Shown here in pieces: positions 46,750-59,442 of a DNA stretch of 64,000 nt (position 1 is the stretch's first letter; the number at the start of each line of letters is the position of its first letter). Under the pieces are notes generated by a model that saw only the letters and a list, made by a program, of their open reading frames with translations, searched no databases and was not told the DNA's origin. The stretch spans positions 5,332,001 to 5,396,000 of the forward strand of contig NW_026946363.1 of the NCBI RefSeq assembly GCF_035222375.1, in the 5' to 3' direction. The DNA is from Podospora pseudocomata (taxonomy: Eukaryota > Ascomycota > Sordariomycetes > Sordariales > Podosporaceae). The position numbers and the translations under genes are program-made.

Positions 46750-49700
46750 ATGAGTGCCGCGTTTCTGGATAAGTTTATTCCAGCAGGATGCATTGTCCTT
46801 CAAGAAAGACTGCGTCCGGTGTGTCCGAAGGAACTCCAGGTCCAGGATGAATGGCTTCACTTCCGCTCAACTGCAACCGACGATAACCCTGAGGATCATA
46901 GCTATCTCGAATCGCTGTCACGAGACACATTGATCACTTCAATAATAGGACTGTCGAAAGTGACAATAGACTGCCGGCGTCTGCTTCGCTATGGCTGGAT
47001 TCACCTGACCTACAACCACGGCTGTGGTGTTGTTCGAGTTTACGTGCTACCTGACGACGTGGACAACGTGACCATCCCAAGGGCTAGCTCCATCTTGAAG
47101 AAAGATCGACAAAGTTTGCTAAGTCAGTTGGACTATTCGACGGCAACCTGGCATGGACGGCCTACTTGTTTCTTTGTCCCAACCACCACCCATCCTCCCA
47201 TGTTTGAGACCGCAGCGTCAAATGCAGAACTGTACCCACCGAACCAGGAACAGTGCCTTCTCGGGATCTTCAGTAGGATTCCACCCCCAGATCCAAGGCC
47301 TGAACAAGTCGAAGATGCCGATGTTTACGACGCTATGTGCTCCCTCCTCGACAGCGATGTTCCCGGCCTGAGGACTACCCTCTATCCATATCAACGACGA
47401 TCTGCTGCCCTAATGCTTCAGCGGGAGACACGATCACAACCAGTATTGGACCCACGACTGGTCAAAGTTGTCGATCAGTTTGGAAAGTCTTGGTACTACG
47501 ATGCAGTGACTGGCTCCGCCTATCGTGGGCCACGGTACTATGACCGCCCACTTGGAGGAATCCTTGCTGAAGAGATGGGCTCTGGGAAAACACTGATATG
47601 TCTGTCTCTCATTCTTGCTACCAAACATATCCCGACCCGAACGCCAGAAATCTTTCACTCAGAGGCGTCGCCGGTTCGACCAACAGTGGGCAGCATGATG
47701 GATATGGCTGCAGCTTGCATCACAAAACATTCTATTCCCTGGAAACACCTCCTTGGGAGTGACTCATCAAGCGGGCTTCAGTTTGCAACCTGTTCTGCTG
47801 CTGTTAGACGGAACCCAGGATTCTACCAACTCCCTCCCCAGGGTGGACCTCGGTCAGTACGCCAAAGGGGTTCGACCGATACCTCCATGCGGAAAATCTT
47901 CCACAGCAGTGTGTCGCTTGTTCTTGTTCCTCTCAATCTATTACAACAATGGAGGCAAGAAATAGCCAAACACACCGTGGGACTTCGGGTCATTGTGTGG
48001 TCTTCTAGCGAGAATCAACCTTTGCCCTCTCTTGAAGAGGTACTGGACAGCGACATTCTGCTGCTGTCCACCACGCAGTTTGAGAACTTGCGGAAGACGG
48101 AAAAAGCGGCTTCTGCGCTCAGTATTTTAAAACAGGTGCATTTCAAGCGTTGTATAGTTGATGAAGGTCACACACTGGGTGGCGCGACAAACTTCAACAA
48201 GCGAAACATGCAGCTCATCATCGACGAGCTGCAAATTACAGCAAAATGGATTGCTACGGGCACGCCTTCGAAGGGACTGTATGGTCTTGATGCTTCTTCT
48301 GACACAGCCAACGGGAGCCGGGATCAATCTCTCGAGAAGATCGACCTGGAGCGGATTGGTTCATTGGCGACGTTTTACTTGAAGATGCGACCTTGGGCGA
48401 ACCAGTCGTCCGAGACCGGCGATACACCTGCTCAATGGGCTCATTATGTTACTGCGCGCTGGCCGGGTTTGATTGCCACAGTGAACAACTGCCTCAAGAC
48501 TACGCTTGATTCGTTGATAATTCGGCATCCGTTATATGAGCTTGGGAATATCCTTCCGGTGGTTGACAAGAAGGTTGTATTTTTGGAGGGCTCTTATCAG
48601 GACAGGCTGACACTCAACCTGTTCTCCATGATGATCATCTTCAACGCCGTGCAGTCAGAGAGAACTGATCAGGATTACTTCTTTCACCCCCGACAGCGAA
48701 AGGCTCTATTGGAGCTTGTTGGCAACTTGAGACAGGCAAGTTTCTTTGGCGGCTCATTCTTCTCGCCGGCGCAAATCAGCAAGTCGATAGAGACCGCAGA
48801 GGAGTTTTTGAAGGAAGGCAAAGTACAGGTCAGTGCCGAGGATCGTGCTTTGCTTGGTGAGGCTATCAGCTTTGGTAGATTGGCACTCGGAAACACCATC
48901 AAGGAATGCGCAAATCGGTTTCGGGACCTCCCCATTTATGTTCAGGACTTTCCGTTTGCTGCAGGTCGAGAGTGGTCCCTCGATGACGAGGAGGGTGATC
49001 CAGTCTGTACGGCTTCTGGAATAATACTAGAGCTACAAAGGTTTCTTCAGCCATTGTTGGATGCACCGACAGCTCTCCAGATGATGTTTGCGAATGGACG
49101 TCTGGCACTGCGTGGCCAGGAAGGAAGGACAAAGTTGATCGAAGCTCAGACCCCAGCCACTTCGACACCGAACAAAGTACTTGCTGGCAATACGGAACTT
49201 GGCCAAGATAGCAGTAGCCCCGTCAAACGGCGCGCTACAATATTGGGGAGAAACGTCCAGATGCAGCAAGCGCCTTCACTTCCAACAGCAGAGGTCAAGG
49301 GGACAGGAATTGCTGCACCGCTTGCGAAGACTCGGCTCATCTCAACCGCTTCCGCAAAACTGTCATACCTCATCGACCAGGTGATCAAGTACCAAGAGCA
49401 TGAACAAATCATCATTTTCTACGAGAATGACAATGTGGCTTACTATCTCGCAGGCGTTCTGGAAATTGTAGGTCTGCCAACACTCGTCAAACTAAGAGGC
49501 GTTCTACTGACCCAAATACCCATCACAGCTTCAAGTACAACACCTCATTTACGCGAGAGGTTTGAGTCCACAACGACGCGCAGACTATGTTGCAACATTT
49601 AACCAAAGCTCCAAGTTCAGAGTCTTGCTCATGGACATCACCCAAGCAGCTTTCGGTCTGGACATGAAGTCCGCTTCCAGAATTTACTTCATCAATCCGG

Positions 49701-50230
49701 TTCTTAACCCGCAAGTCGAGGCCCAAGCCATTGGTCGAGCACGACGTATCAGCCAGCAGAAACCCGTCACAGTCGAAACGTTGGTTCTCAAAGACAGTGT
49801 GGAGGAAGTTATTGTTCGACGCCGCAAAGAGATGACACAAGCAGAGCAAAGAAAGTGCAAGTCTATTCTAGACGACAAGCCCATTTATGAATGGATCCTG
49901 AATGCCAAGATCTCTCCATTGCCGGGAGGTGATGACCAGCCGATCGGAGGACCGGATCAAATGGCGAGGCTGCAAGAGCCGCAGTTCTTGTTCGGGAGAG
50001 GTTCCGGGAGGGAACTGAACCACCCTGATGAAGACATTGTCAAGGCAGATGATGCTGTGGTGCCAAAGAAGATGGATGCCCCGATCTATAACGGGGTCAA
50101 TGGGGGTCTGAAGAGAAAGATGATGCCGGTCCAGCCGGCGACGGTTTTTGAGACTTCCAACGGCGTTGAGCGGCCGAAGAAGAAAGTTCGGGTGGCATTT
50201 GTCGGGCTGGACGGTGGTGAAAAGACTTGA
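46750..50230 (+). CDS. SNF2-family helicase-like ATPase (Rad5/HLTF-like)
   Basis: Exon 1 46750-49467 and exon 2 49529-50230 with a 61-nt phase-0 intron; 1139 aa. Motif I GGILAEEMGSGKTLICLSL is near residue 275, a DEGH box (RCIVDEGHTLGG) near 471 and motif III KWIATGTPSK follows. The C-terminal helicase half has SAKLSYLIDQVIKYQEHEQIIIF, LLMDITQAAFGLDM, FINPVLNPQVEAQAIGRARR and ISQQKPVTVETLV (motif VI). The DEGH box and the large insertion between motifs fit the Rad5/HLTF branch of SNF2 proteins, nuclear DNA-translocating ATPases in chromatin or DNA damage tolerance; no RING finger is obvious. C terminus ends in a basic KRKMMPVQ / RPKKKVRV segment, a likely nuclear localisation signal. Confidence 0.9.
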
Positions 50231-52962
50231 TCTCTCAGCTGCCTGCTTCATGTTTTCGCGTTGCTGCCATCTCTGTGAGCCGCAGGACTCACTTCGTCTA
50301 GACGAACCTGGGTCTGTCAAAGAGCCGAAAAAGGCTTTCCAGGTTCTTTCCAATAAAGCTCAGGCCTAGTAGCTAAGCTAAAAAGCCACACATGGGCCAG
50401 TACAGCGGCTAGCCGTCCAATCAACACATAATCAGCAGCGCCTCTGAGGCATCATGCACCGTGGCTAAGCAATATGCGCCAACAAAGAGCGAGGTCAGAG
50501 AATCATCAGTTCCGCTATGTTGATGGGATTAAAGGGACATCTTGGTATGGGCAGGGCTGAACTTTTTTCAGCCTAGTTCGTGGAGCACACCCCCCAACTT
50601 GGAGAGGCATCATGCGGTCTTGGATTGGGAGTCACCGCGGCACGACACCAAACCTATGACTTCGGCATTCAGAAGAAACTTACTTCTCGTGCAACCCCTC
50701 GGGCATCGTTCCACTGGGGCGAGGGAGCTTCCGTTTTGAGATTTGTCAGGTGGACCAAAGACTTGTAAGACTACAGAACCAATGGAACACAACCCCAGGT
50801 TTTTCGCTGCGCAAATGTTATGACACTCGAGGTATACACAAAGCCCCACGAGATGGAGGTGCAGAGTACCATCTCAGGTGTGCATTCATTCCCGTCCCTG
50901 ACACCGTCAGGTCCCGTCACCGCTTCTGGGGTTGCAGTTGATGATGATGGTTGTGGTCTACCCCAGTTGCATGTGCGCGGGAACGATATGTATCTTCCCT
51001 GCGGGCCAGGCCGGTGGCGATTCACAGTAGCCATCAGAGTCACCCAGTTGCTGAGAGATAGGCGTTTACGCCATTTGCTCGTGAGCACCTCCAGATTGCC
51101 CATGTTTAGGTTCAGCCTTTCAGCCACAACCAAGTTGCCCATCCATCCCGTCACCGCTGTCGCTTTGTCGCCAAGTTAGTTAAAGATCGCAGAATTGGGC
51201 CCCTAGATCGACACATGCATTAGTGTAGTGAATACGAAGTGTGTGTGGGTGCCTGCCGAGTCTCGAGTCTTCCCCAACCTCTTGTTTGTTGCGCGCAAAC
51301 AGAATTTCCCGTTACAATTTGTAAATTTGTTTTTCTTTGGGCCTGTCGAAAAGGTCCCAAACCTGATTCTTGTGCATCCACGTTTTCGTGGTGGACCCCA
51401 CCATCAAGCCCATTCACCAGCCCCTCCTTTGGTGGGTGGATTGGTTTGATGGTGAGAGCCACGTTTGGGAAGGCTTCGCAACTGGCACGGATGCCGTTGC
51501 TTCAGGTAGAGTTTCTTCAGGAATCTGAAGAAGGGCTAGAAATAGCTATGCTATTCGAAACAAGTCAACAAACAACCTTAAAAACCCCCCTGGCGAGTTC
51601 CCGGACACCAAGCTCGATCTGGCGGGTTCGAGTGGAGACCCCCCGTACAGCGCATCGCAAACCATCCCATCTCACCGTGCAGTAGCACTTGCTTGCATCG
51701 CGGCGCTAGACACAACAGACAACACAGGGCCCTATTGTCATCTCATCACCACATCCACTGACAGCAGCATTGCGGCGACACAAGGGGCAAAGAAGCAGCC
51801 AAGTTGAATTCAGCCGCCCCAGGGTCGGGGTGCTGCAAGTGTGGGTAGTGCCTACCAACCACACGCCCCCCCTCCCCCCCCCCCCTAATACCGGGCATAC
51901 CCCATTATCCAAGATCGGGGCAGGAGCATAAGGCTCATGATGACCCCGCCGGTCCAGTAACGCAGCAAGAATGAGATGCATGTGGACTGTGGACAGATTG
52001 TTTCGCATCGCGTGGTGTGCGTGGGAACCAAGCAATCAACACCTCCTTCGCGAGCCGAGCCAGCAAGCAAGGACACAAGCGAGGACAAGCATCCCAGGCA
52101 AGGTCGGTATTTGGTTTTTATGAAACCGTATTCCCACTACCTTTCTTCTCACGCTCCTTTTGTGGTTCCAAAGGGTTTGTGTCCTCCCTTGTCCCTCCAA
52201 CGACCCGGATATTTTAATCGAGATCGTACAACGGGAAAAGAGAAAACTGCCGACGCTTCCATGGTGGTGGTGCAAAAGCCGCGCATGACAACAGAAACTC
52301 GGTACCTTATCCATTCACATTCGACGACCCGGCGACACAAGAAGCTGGACTTGACTCGCCTGCCTGCCTACCTGACTGACTGACTGACTGGCTGACCGGC
52401 TGACACCCACGCGACCGAGCCATTGCGCAAACCAGGCACAAAAACCGTCTCTGATTCATCATCATTATTCTAACCCACCTGTTGGATGCATGAACGGCTC
52501 CGGTGACTGACCGACATTGTTGAAGAGGCGGGTAAGGTGGGAAGAAAGTTTGGAGACAACACGAAAAAGGAGGGGCGGGAAAGAAGCGGGGTGGTGGATT
52601 TTGTGGAAGAAGCAGGAAACATCTTCAAGTCGGGATATAATATTCCTCGGCCGTCGACCTCTCTTCTTTGCGCGCGCGCGCTTCGATCTTTGATGCCAGC
52701 CTGGGGCGCGATATACGAAACACGAAACTGCGGCTGAATAGGATCGGGTTCTCTCTCTCTCTTTCTTTGTTGGGCCCGGACCGGCAACTCTGTGTTGTGG
52801 CGTTTAGCCCGTGTGCATATCCAACGGTCCGATCAAGAGTGCGAATAGGGGGACAATAAGGTACTGACCAACATTATCGAGACCGACGATTTCAACAACA
52901 GGGCAAACCCATGATACGCCCACGACACTCGTTTGAGTTCCAATCTCATAATCGTTGCCAAT
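50231..52962. other. Intergenic region of about 2.7 kb
   Basis: No supported gene. C-runs at 51866-51872 and 51874-51885, a GACT-rich stretch near 52373-52400 and a TATA-like GGATATAATATTCC near 52634 upstream of the next gene. Confidence 0.6.
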
Positions 52963-53379
52963 ATGAACGGCAATGATACACCAAAATCACGACCGCGGTC
53001 ATCGTCGATATCTTCGATAAAATCTTGGTCGCCGTTCAAGAAAAGACGCAATAGTGAAAGCGAGGCTCCGGTTATCGTTCAGGATGTCGAAAAGAAACCC
53101 AGTGCCGGGACAGGTAGCCGCAGGAGCTCTTTTTCCCTTTCCCGGAGCTCCTTTTCGCTGTCCCGAAGCAATACTGCCGAAAAGACCATAGTCACAACGA
53201 CCATGGCGAAGCGACAAGAGCTGGCCGAGCTTTCGAAGACGCTGACGAATTCATATGGGTTTTCGACGCCCGAGACCAAGACCGGGAATGGGAGTGCACG
53301 TCCTGAGATGGCAGCGGGTACCAGCGCGGGCGCTGCAGCTGCTAAGAATAACAACCGCAGGCCAGGAACTTCTCGGTGA
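52963..53379 (+). CDS. Ser/Arg-rich disordered protein with a splice donor across its stop
   Basis: Frame of 138 aa beginning MNGNDTPKSRPRSSSISSIK; the earlier in-frame TTG is not a plausible start. The N-terminal third has basic Ser-rich motifs (SWSPFKKRRNS) and an SSFSLSR heptad repeated twice, then a helical segment (AKRQELAELSKTLTNSYGF) and an Ala/Gly/Asn-rich end. It is a likely phosphoprotein without enzymatic domains; related fungal proteins of unknown function share the SSSISSIKSWSPFKKR start. The TGA lies inside TCTCG|GTGAGT, a strong donor, and an acceptor (CTTTCAG) 43 nt on would continue the frame to 53627. Either form may be real. Confidence 0.62.
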   Translation: MNGNDTPKSRPRSSSISSIKSWSPFKKRRNSESEAPVIVQDVEKKPSAGTGSRRSSFSLSRSSFSLSRSNTAEKTIVTTTMAKRQELAELSKTLTNSYGFSTPETKTGNGSARPEMAAGTSAGAAAAKNNNRRPGTSR

Positions 53380-54414
53380 GTGCGGTTTTCTTCTTGCTCT
53401 TGTTTTCTGTCGCTTTCAGCCCATCAGCTTCCATTTCGTATCAGCTGGTCATTATCTACCCCCTACGCAAAGTTGCAATCGATATCACTCAGCGATGTGG
53501 CGTCTGGTGGACGTTGTGGAACATGCAATCGTTTTATGGAAGAACAATAGGGAAAACCTCCGTTGGGCATGGTGTCATCATTCCTCTCGGCACTCGGAAG
53601 CCCCCTGTCGCTGGGCCTGGGGGCTAGTGCCCCACGCTGGACTTCCAGGTTTGGGCGAAACCCCCAAGCCGGCAGGTCGGCAGCCTACTTCAAAGTATTT
53701 TTTACATTCTTTGTTGCTCTTTGCATGTTTCACAAGCCCATTGAGCCTTGCATGTTCTATTGGCTTTTTTGCTCGGTTTGCTGTCAAGGCTGGCTTGGTG
53801 ACACACCCCCTTTTCATCTGCTATCCAGCGATTCGAGCACTGATGCCGCAGCAGCGCAGCGTGTGAACGCTTCCGCGTGCAATTTCCACCATCTGGCTAG
53901 TGGCGCCATGTCGAGCCTCTGAGTGCCCAGACACAATCCCACCCCAAAAGTTCAAAGCGGTTAGCGCTTGGCAGGGTCCTCAGCAAGCGCTGAAGCTGAC
54001 CGTCTTTCCCGACTTCTCGATTCGGAATGCAGCGCTCTTGGTTTCTTGGTTCTTGGTTCTTGGAGCCTTGGATGTGGTGGTGATGGTGGGATGGATTTGG
54101 AAGCACATGCAGGAACCGCTGGGCCATCAAAGCCGCGCTTCTCCTCTTTGTACCCACAGACAGCCAGACAGGTGTTGGATCTGTTGATCCCACGCTTCTC
54201 TTGTTTCTTTCTTTGACCGTTCCCAACGCCTGTCATATCCTTATTTGTCCGAGATCTGCATGGTTATCCTTCCCAAGTGTTCATTTAAACGCGCGACTTG
54301 GCCCACCACCAGCCTTGCCTATGACCTTCTTGGCTGATTTCCCCTTTCTTCGCTTGTACTTTCGTTGAATATTATAAGAGATCATTGTTGTGCCGATTAT
54401 TAACTCCTGTAGAC
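53380..54414. other. Intergenic or upstream exon region
   Basis: Between the Ser-rich gene and the F-box gene. A 5' exon of the F-box gene is expected here because that frame has no early ATG, but I could not place it. Confidence 0.45.
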
Positions 54415-57218
54415 CTCCGCCTTCCTTTTACAACAGACCCTACAATCAGCGAATCGTTTCGATTACGCCCGTCTCCTCCCAGCGGCCCTTCCACCGGTCT
54501 TTTCACAGCTCCCCGGACATTCTCACGCAGGCGGATAAGTCGGATAAGAGGGACAGAAGAGACAAGGAGGACAAGCCAGAGGATGATGATATTCGACTGA
54601 AACCACCTGCTCCGCGAGTCAAGCCAACAGTGGTAAACACGCCTTTACCACCTGTTTCTCAGCCCAAGCAGTCTGATATTCGTCCGATGACGACAGCCGC
54701 CCCGATATCGCCAAGTCGACCGTGGGCAGGAGGGATGCCCTTGGCGATGTATCCGCCAAACGATCAGGAGTTCGTTCTGAGGACGCAGAGAGCAAGTGCA
54801 AGGATACAAGAAATTACCAATGGAAACGGGAAGCCCGAGGTCGGGGCCTGTATTAGCGGCTCGCCCACGGATGGCGTACCCACGACCCACAAACCGACAG
54901 TCCAGCTTGGTGGCAACACCAGCTCAGCTTTGAATGGTACGGCGGAACGATCGGGGTGGTATGATCGACCAAGACGCCTGTCCAACAACAGCGAGGCCAG
55001 CAGCACGGTAGCCAGCAGTGCTTTTTTTGACGGTGAGAGTTTTGATGGACGGATACGTACCATGTCGATGAGCAGCAGTCATACGAGCGTCGATTCTTAT
55101 CCGATAGGAGGTCCACAGTCACCAGCAGCTCAGCCAAGATGGCAGACACCGTCAAACACGCCGCTCATCATGGGAGCTGGAAACGCTGTGGGGCCATGCT
55201 CACAGTCCTACCCGTGGCAAAAACCAGCACCAATCAAGCAGTATCGAAAAAAGGCACAGGGAGAGCTATTTGCGGCATTGCCGGGCGAAGTGTTGGAGCT
55301 GATGCTGGAAGAGTTGCGCAAGCTGCATCTTGGCCAGGGCCGGAATAGTTGTGCTACTTGCTGGATGCGCGATTGCTGCTCGGTTGCCCTCAGCGCTCGC
55401 AAGTGTCTCAAGTATGCTCGGGAGGCCTTGTATGGGCACATTCACATTGTGGGACATGAGGGCCCGGCCATTAAGAAGCGGACAAAGACGACGTACGGGT
55501 CGAGACTGATCTTGCTGAGGCGGACTCTGAGGTCAAACGCCCAGATTGCGGTGATTGTTCGGTCGCTGAAGCCACCTGCATTGCCTCAGGGGGTTGGGTT
55601 GACAGAGTACAATGATTTGGTTGCGTCGGTGATCATGGCATGTCCCAGCCTGGAGCGGCTTATTGGATATTACCCGACGTTCAACCACTCTTTCCAAAGG
55701 ATATTCCAGGCACTCTCCACGCGGCCCAAGCTGAAGGAGATGAGCTGGATTTTGGAACCGTCACCGTCACAACAACAGCAGCGGTCACGACCGGGCGGTC
55801 CAAATAGCCATTGGGGCCCGGTAGATCTCACACGGCAGGAAGCCCAGGGATTCTTGGATTTCAACATGAATTGGAAACACCTCACCACACTGGTAGTTCA
55901 CTGCCATCTCGGTGCCACGCTCAGCCCACCCAACCTCCTAGACCGCACCGTTAGATGTCTTCCAGCCCTCCAGAATCTGTATCTCTCTCACCTGCCACAC
56001 TCAGCGTTCGATGACAGTTCTCTTCTGGCCCTCCCTCCACTGAAGACACTATCGTTGGCTCATTGCACAGGCGTAACCACCAACGGCCTTTCTGCCCTTG
56101 CAACTCGACGCAACAGCAATTCCCTCCACACGCTCACCCTCATTCACTTGAACATCGAATCTCTCCCCGCCATCGCTCGACTATTCTCGTATCTTTACTG
56201 CCTCGAAACCTTCAACATTGTTCAGACAATCGCCCCTGCGATACCACCAGACGAGTTCATCATGCTCTTTCCGTATCTCGCGTGCCGAACCCTCAAACGA
56301 CTGCACTGGGACATTCCATACCTACCAACACAGTCCACACCCTCGGATACCATCCTCGCAAAGTCCATCAGCGCAGGGGGCTTCCCCGCCCTCCGCTACC
56401 TCTGCGCGCCGAACGACCCGGAAGGGATCTTCCAGGCTGTCTGCCAGCCGAGAGAAAAGGTCGATTTGCCAGGTGACCGCTTCCGCGGACGAGCCCACAG
56501 TTACGGGCACGCACACGCCAACAGCACTTCCTCTCGCCGTCCCAGCTCGTCCCAAGCCTGGCAGGGTTTTGGCTCGGGCCACCACCGCAACTCGTCCACT
56601 GCCTCGTCGCAGCGGTCCGGCAGCGCGCTGGGGTTCTGGGGGAGCAGCAACCGGTCTCGAAGCGGGAGCCGGTCGGGCAGCAGAAGTGGAAACACCCCAC
56701 CGCCGGTCAGCCCGCTCTTCCCGCCGCCGGATGCGCTGGATATGATGGCGCGGGATAATAGCGATTTGCACCAGGCGAGGATGGCGGCGCAGGCGAGGAT
56801 CGACCAGGCGAAGAAGTATCCGAGGTTTTTCATTCAGGTTTTTGACGAGGGGGGCACCATGAGGGAGAAGTATGGAGTCGGGGCGTTTGTCGGGACGGTG
56901 GGGAGCAAGGTTAGGTATGTGCTGACTCCGAATGAGGGGTTGGGACAGACGGACGAGGGAGGGGGGTTGGTGACGGTGGAGGATATGATTAGGGATGATG
57001 GGGGGGAAGCGTTGGTTTTGGGGGGAGGGGAGGGGGATGGGAGAAGCAAGAAGAAGAAGGGTGCTGGGATTGGGGAACGGGAGGAGGGGGAGAAGAGGAC
57101 TAGGGAGGGATGTACGGGACGGTGGAATACGTATTCGGGCATGGTGGTTGATAAGAAGGACAAGGAACGGTGGTGGCATCAGGAGCGGGGGAGGTGGAGG
57201 CAGACGGTCCCTTCTTGA
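54415..57218 (+). CDS. F-box protein with LRR-like repeats, 5' end unresolved
   Basis: Open from about 54390 (GTG) to 57218; coding signal is present well before the first in-frame ATG at 54687, so an upstream exon is likely (possible acceptor CCTGTAG near 54417). An F-box-like segment, LFAALPGEVLELMLEELRKL, opens the structured part, followed by Leu-rich repeats (LQNLYLSHLPHSAFDDSSLL, LKTLSLAHCTGVTTNGLSAL, LHTLTLIHLNIESL). F-box proteins usually supply substrates to SCF ubiquitin ligases through Skp1. Ser/Arg-rich low-complexity sections flank this, including SRSGSRSGSRSG, and a C-terminal basic-acidic tail. Substrate unknown. The stop is followed by a purine-rich 3' flank. Confidence 0.82.
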
Positions 57219-57749
57219 GGAGAGAGAACCATGTTGTATATTGAGCATATTTTTGGACGAGTTGATGATCATGTTGGAAATGCTTTGGCAGATTATCTGG
57301 GGTACAAGGTACAAAGTAGGTAGCCAGTTTTTAATCATGAAGCGATGACATACAAGCACATACGTAAAGACTGTACGATGTAGTCAAAATAAGAATATCT
57401 CCGGCAACTCAACATCGGTTTAGAGCAATTTCCCTATCGGGCGATCGTGAAGGATGGTTGGGGTGTCATTAACGTTGCTGGGTTAGGGTTGTTACCTTCT
57501 GTCGGGATCTGCCGGCTTTGAGCGACAGGGGTAGCTTATCAAACCGGCGGGGATCGGTGGTAGCGCCGACGTCATTTTTCTTTGGCTGGGAGCCGCAGCG
57601 GATCTCGGGTTTTTTCCATCATTTCACTAACATCTTGAGCATAACTATCAACAATTACGCGCTTTTAAACACTAGGCTATTCATCTTTGCGAACCTGCAC
57701 CCTGGACTTACCGATTTAAATCCTCAGAAAAAAACGCACAAACGTCAGA
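57219..57749. other. Intergenic, promoter of jac1-like gene
   Basis: About 530 bp containing the 3' flank of the F-box gene and the promoter of the co-chaperone gene. No gene seen. Confidence 0.6.
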
Positions 57750-58601
57750 ATGCTGTCCTCGCTTGTGTCGTCCTCGCGGCGCGCGGCATCACAAATGTGT
57801 GCCTCTTGTCAAAGAGAGGCGAAGAACTCACTGAGATCGAGAGCAGCCTTTTCCAGCCTGTCTGTAACCCCCAGAGAAAGATGCCAAACATCAATGTCAG
57901 GGAGTACACCCAGGATATCACTCCTCCAGCCCCGACAACAGCGGTGGTCCTCCTCCTCCTCCTCCTCCTCCTCCTCTTCTTCTTCTTCTTCTTCACCATC
58001 AGAACCAACACCAGCCTCAAAAGACGGGAGCAAGAAGAGGAAAACCCCCCCATTCTACGCCCTCTTCCCCCAGACCCTCCCCCTCGGCCCACCTCCCTCG
58101 GGACCCTTCCACATCCCCCTCCGCACCCTCCGCAACGAGTTCCTCAAGCTCCAAGCCCTCTCCCACCCAGACTTTGCCCACTCCTCCGCGTCCGCCAGTG
58201 CCAAATCCGCCGCGACGACCAACTCTGCCATTATCAACACGGCCTACAAAACGCTATCCAACCCTCTCTTGCGCGCGCAGTATCTCTTGCATGAGCTGTA
58301 CGATGTCGACTTGGCGGGTGATGAGGCGGGGACGCATGCGGAGCCTGACCCGGAGCTGTTGATGACTGTTTTGGAGAGTAGGGAGATCATTGAGGAGGCG
58401 GACACGGAGCAGGATTTGGAGGAGCTGAGGGAGGAGAATGAGAAGAGGATTGAGGAGGCGGAGAGGGGGTTGGAGGAGGCTTTCAAGGTGGAGGATGTGG
58501 AACGGGCGAAGGAGGAGGCGGTGAGGTTGAGGTACTGGATGAATATTAGGGAGGGGATGGATAATTGGGAGAGGGGGAAGGGGGTGGTCTTGCAGCATTG
58601 A
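57750..58601 (+). CDS. jac1: Mitochondrial J-protein co-chaperone, HscB/Jac1 type
   Basis: Single exon, 283 aa. The J-domain is recognised by the HPD motif (H139-P140-D141 in QALSHPDFAHS) with ITAYKTLSNPLLRAQYLLHE-type helix IV and a C-terminal helical bundle (PELLMTVLESREIIEEADTE, ERAKEEAVRLRYWMNI) typical of HscB/Jac1, which hands the Fe-S scaffold IscU/Isu to mitochondrial Hsp70. A basic Ser/Arg-rich N terminus acts as presequence. Between presequence and J-domain lies a run of 16 Ser (residues 67-82) encoded by a TCC/TCT microsatellite at 57948-57995. The metazoan N-terminal zinc domain is not complete; only one CASC motif (residues 17-20) is present. Confidence 0.88.
   Translation: MLSSLVSSSRRAASQMCASCQREAKNSLRSRAAFSSLSVTPRERCQTSMSGSTPRISLLQPRQQRWSSSSSSSSSSSSSSSSPSEPTPASKDGSKKRKTPPFYALFPQTLPLGPPPSGPFHIPLRTLRNEFLKLQALSHPDFAHSSASASAKSAATTNSAIINTAYKTLSNPLLRAQYLLHELYDVDLAGDEAGTHAEPDPELLMTVLESREIIEEADTEQDLEELREENEKRIEEAERGLEEAFKVEDVERAKEEAVRLRYWMNIREGMDNWERGKGVVLQH
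57948..57995 (+). repeat. Coding (TCC)9(TCT)6TCA microsatellite
   Basis: Nine TCC then six TCT codons and one TCA encode poly-Ser in the jac1 gene. Interruption by the TCC to TCT change may stabilise it, but length polymorphism between strains is expected. Confidence 0.9.
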
Positions 58602-59442
58602 GGGGCGGGTTAGAGATGGGAAAGAGTAAGGGAGGCTCTGCGGTGCAATCAATGGCACTTGCGAGTCTGGTGAAGGTGAAAGAAAAGGGGAAACCTGATG
58701 GGAAGGGACATGAGGCTTGTGTGTGTTTGCCAAAGAGCAGCGTATGCGTATATGTAGGAGATTATTTCGCAAAATGTTGGGAAGACGTGCCGCAGGACTG
58801 CCATGTTGAAGCAAGAGTTCAAGTTCACGGGGGGTGCGGTCACTTCGAATTTATTTGTGCGGTTAGAGAGTCGGAAAAATCGTACGATCTTGACGTAGGC
58901 CGCCAGTGCCAACCAGTAGGTAGGCACATCTGACAGCTGCATCACTTACACGCGCTGATAGAGGTCTGCTGAGGACGTGGCTGATCAGAAACCCTCAAAC
59001 AGGCTCTCGACATCAAAGTGCATCACTCGACCAACCCATAGCCGAGAGTAATCGTTGATAATTCGTGTACACCAATCTGAATACATGTGCCGTAATGCAC
59101 CCCAGATATGCATAGATAAGGATGCATGATTCCCCCTTACTACCACCCGCGCTACCACTCTTCCGTTCGTCCTATCATTCATTGCATACTAGCATCAGAG
59201 CCGTCTCTCGGTGATCCTCGGTATTCAAGTGACCCAAACCACCGGTATCTTCATCAGATTAGGCAGGGATGAGACGGTCCAATCGGAGGATTTTATCTTG
59301 GACCGCATGGGAGGGAGCCAAAAGCTTGGGTACAAGGCGAGTTGCTTCATTCATTCTCAGGTATCTAATTACATACAAAAAAAAATTAAATATTGTGTTT
59401 TGTCTCGTCATCATAATTATCATCCTCCAATCAACACGCCCT
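58602..59442. other. Convergent intergenic region
   Basis: 3' flanks of jac1 (+) and the amidase (-). Mixed sequence with no supported gene. Confidence 0.6.
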
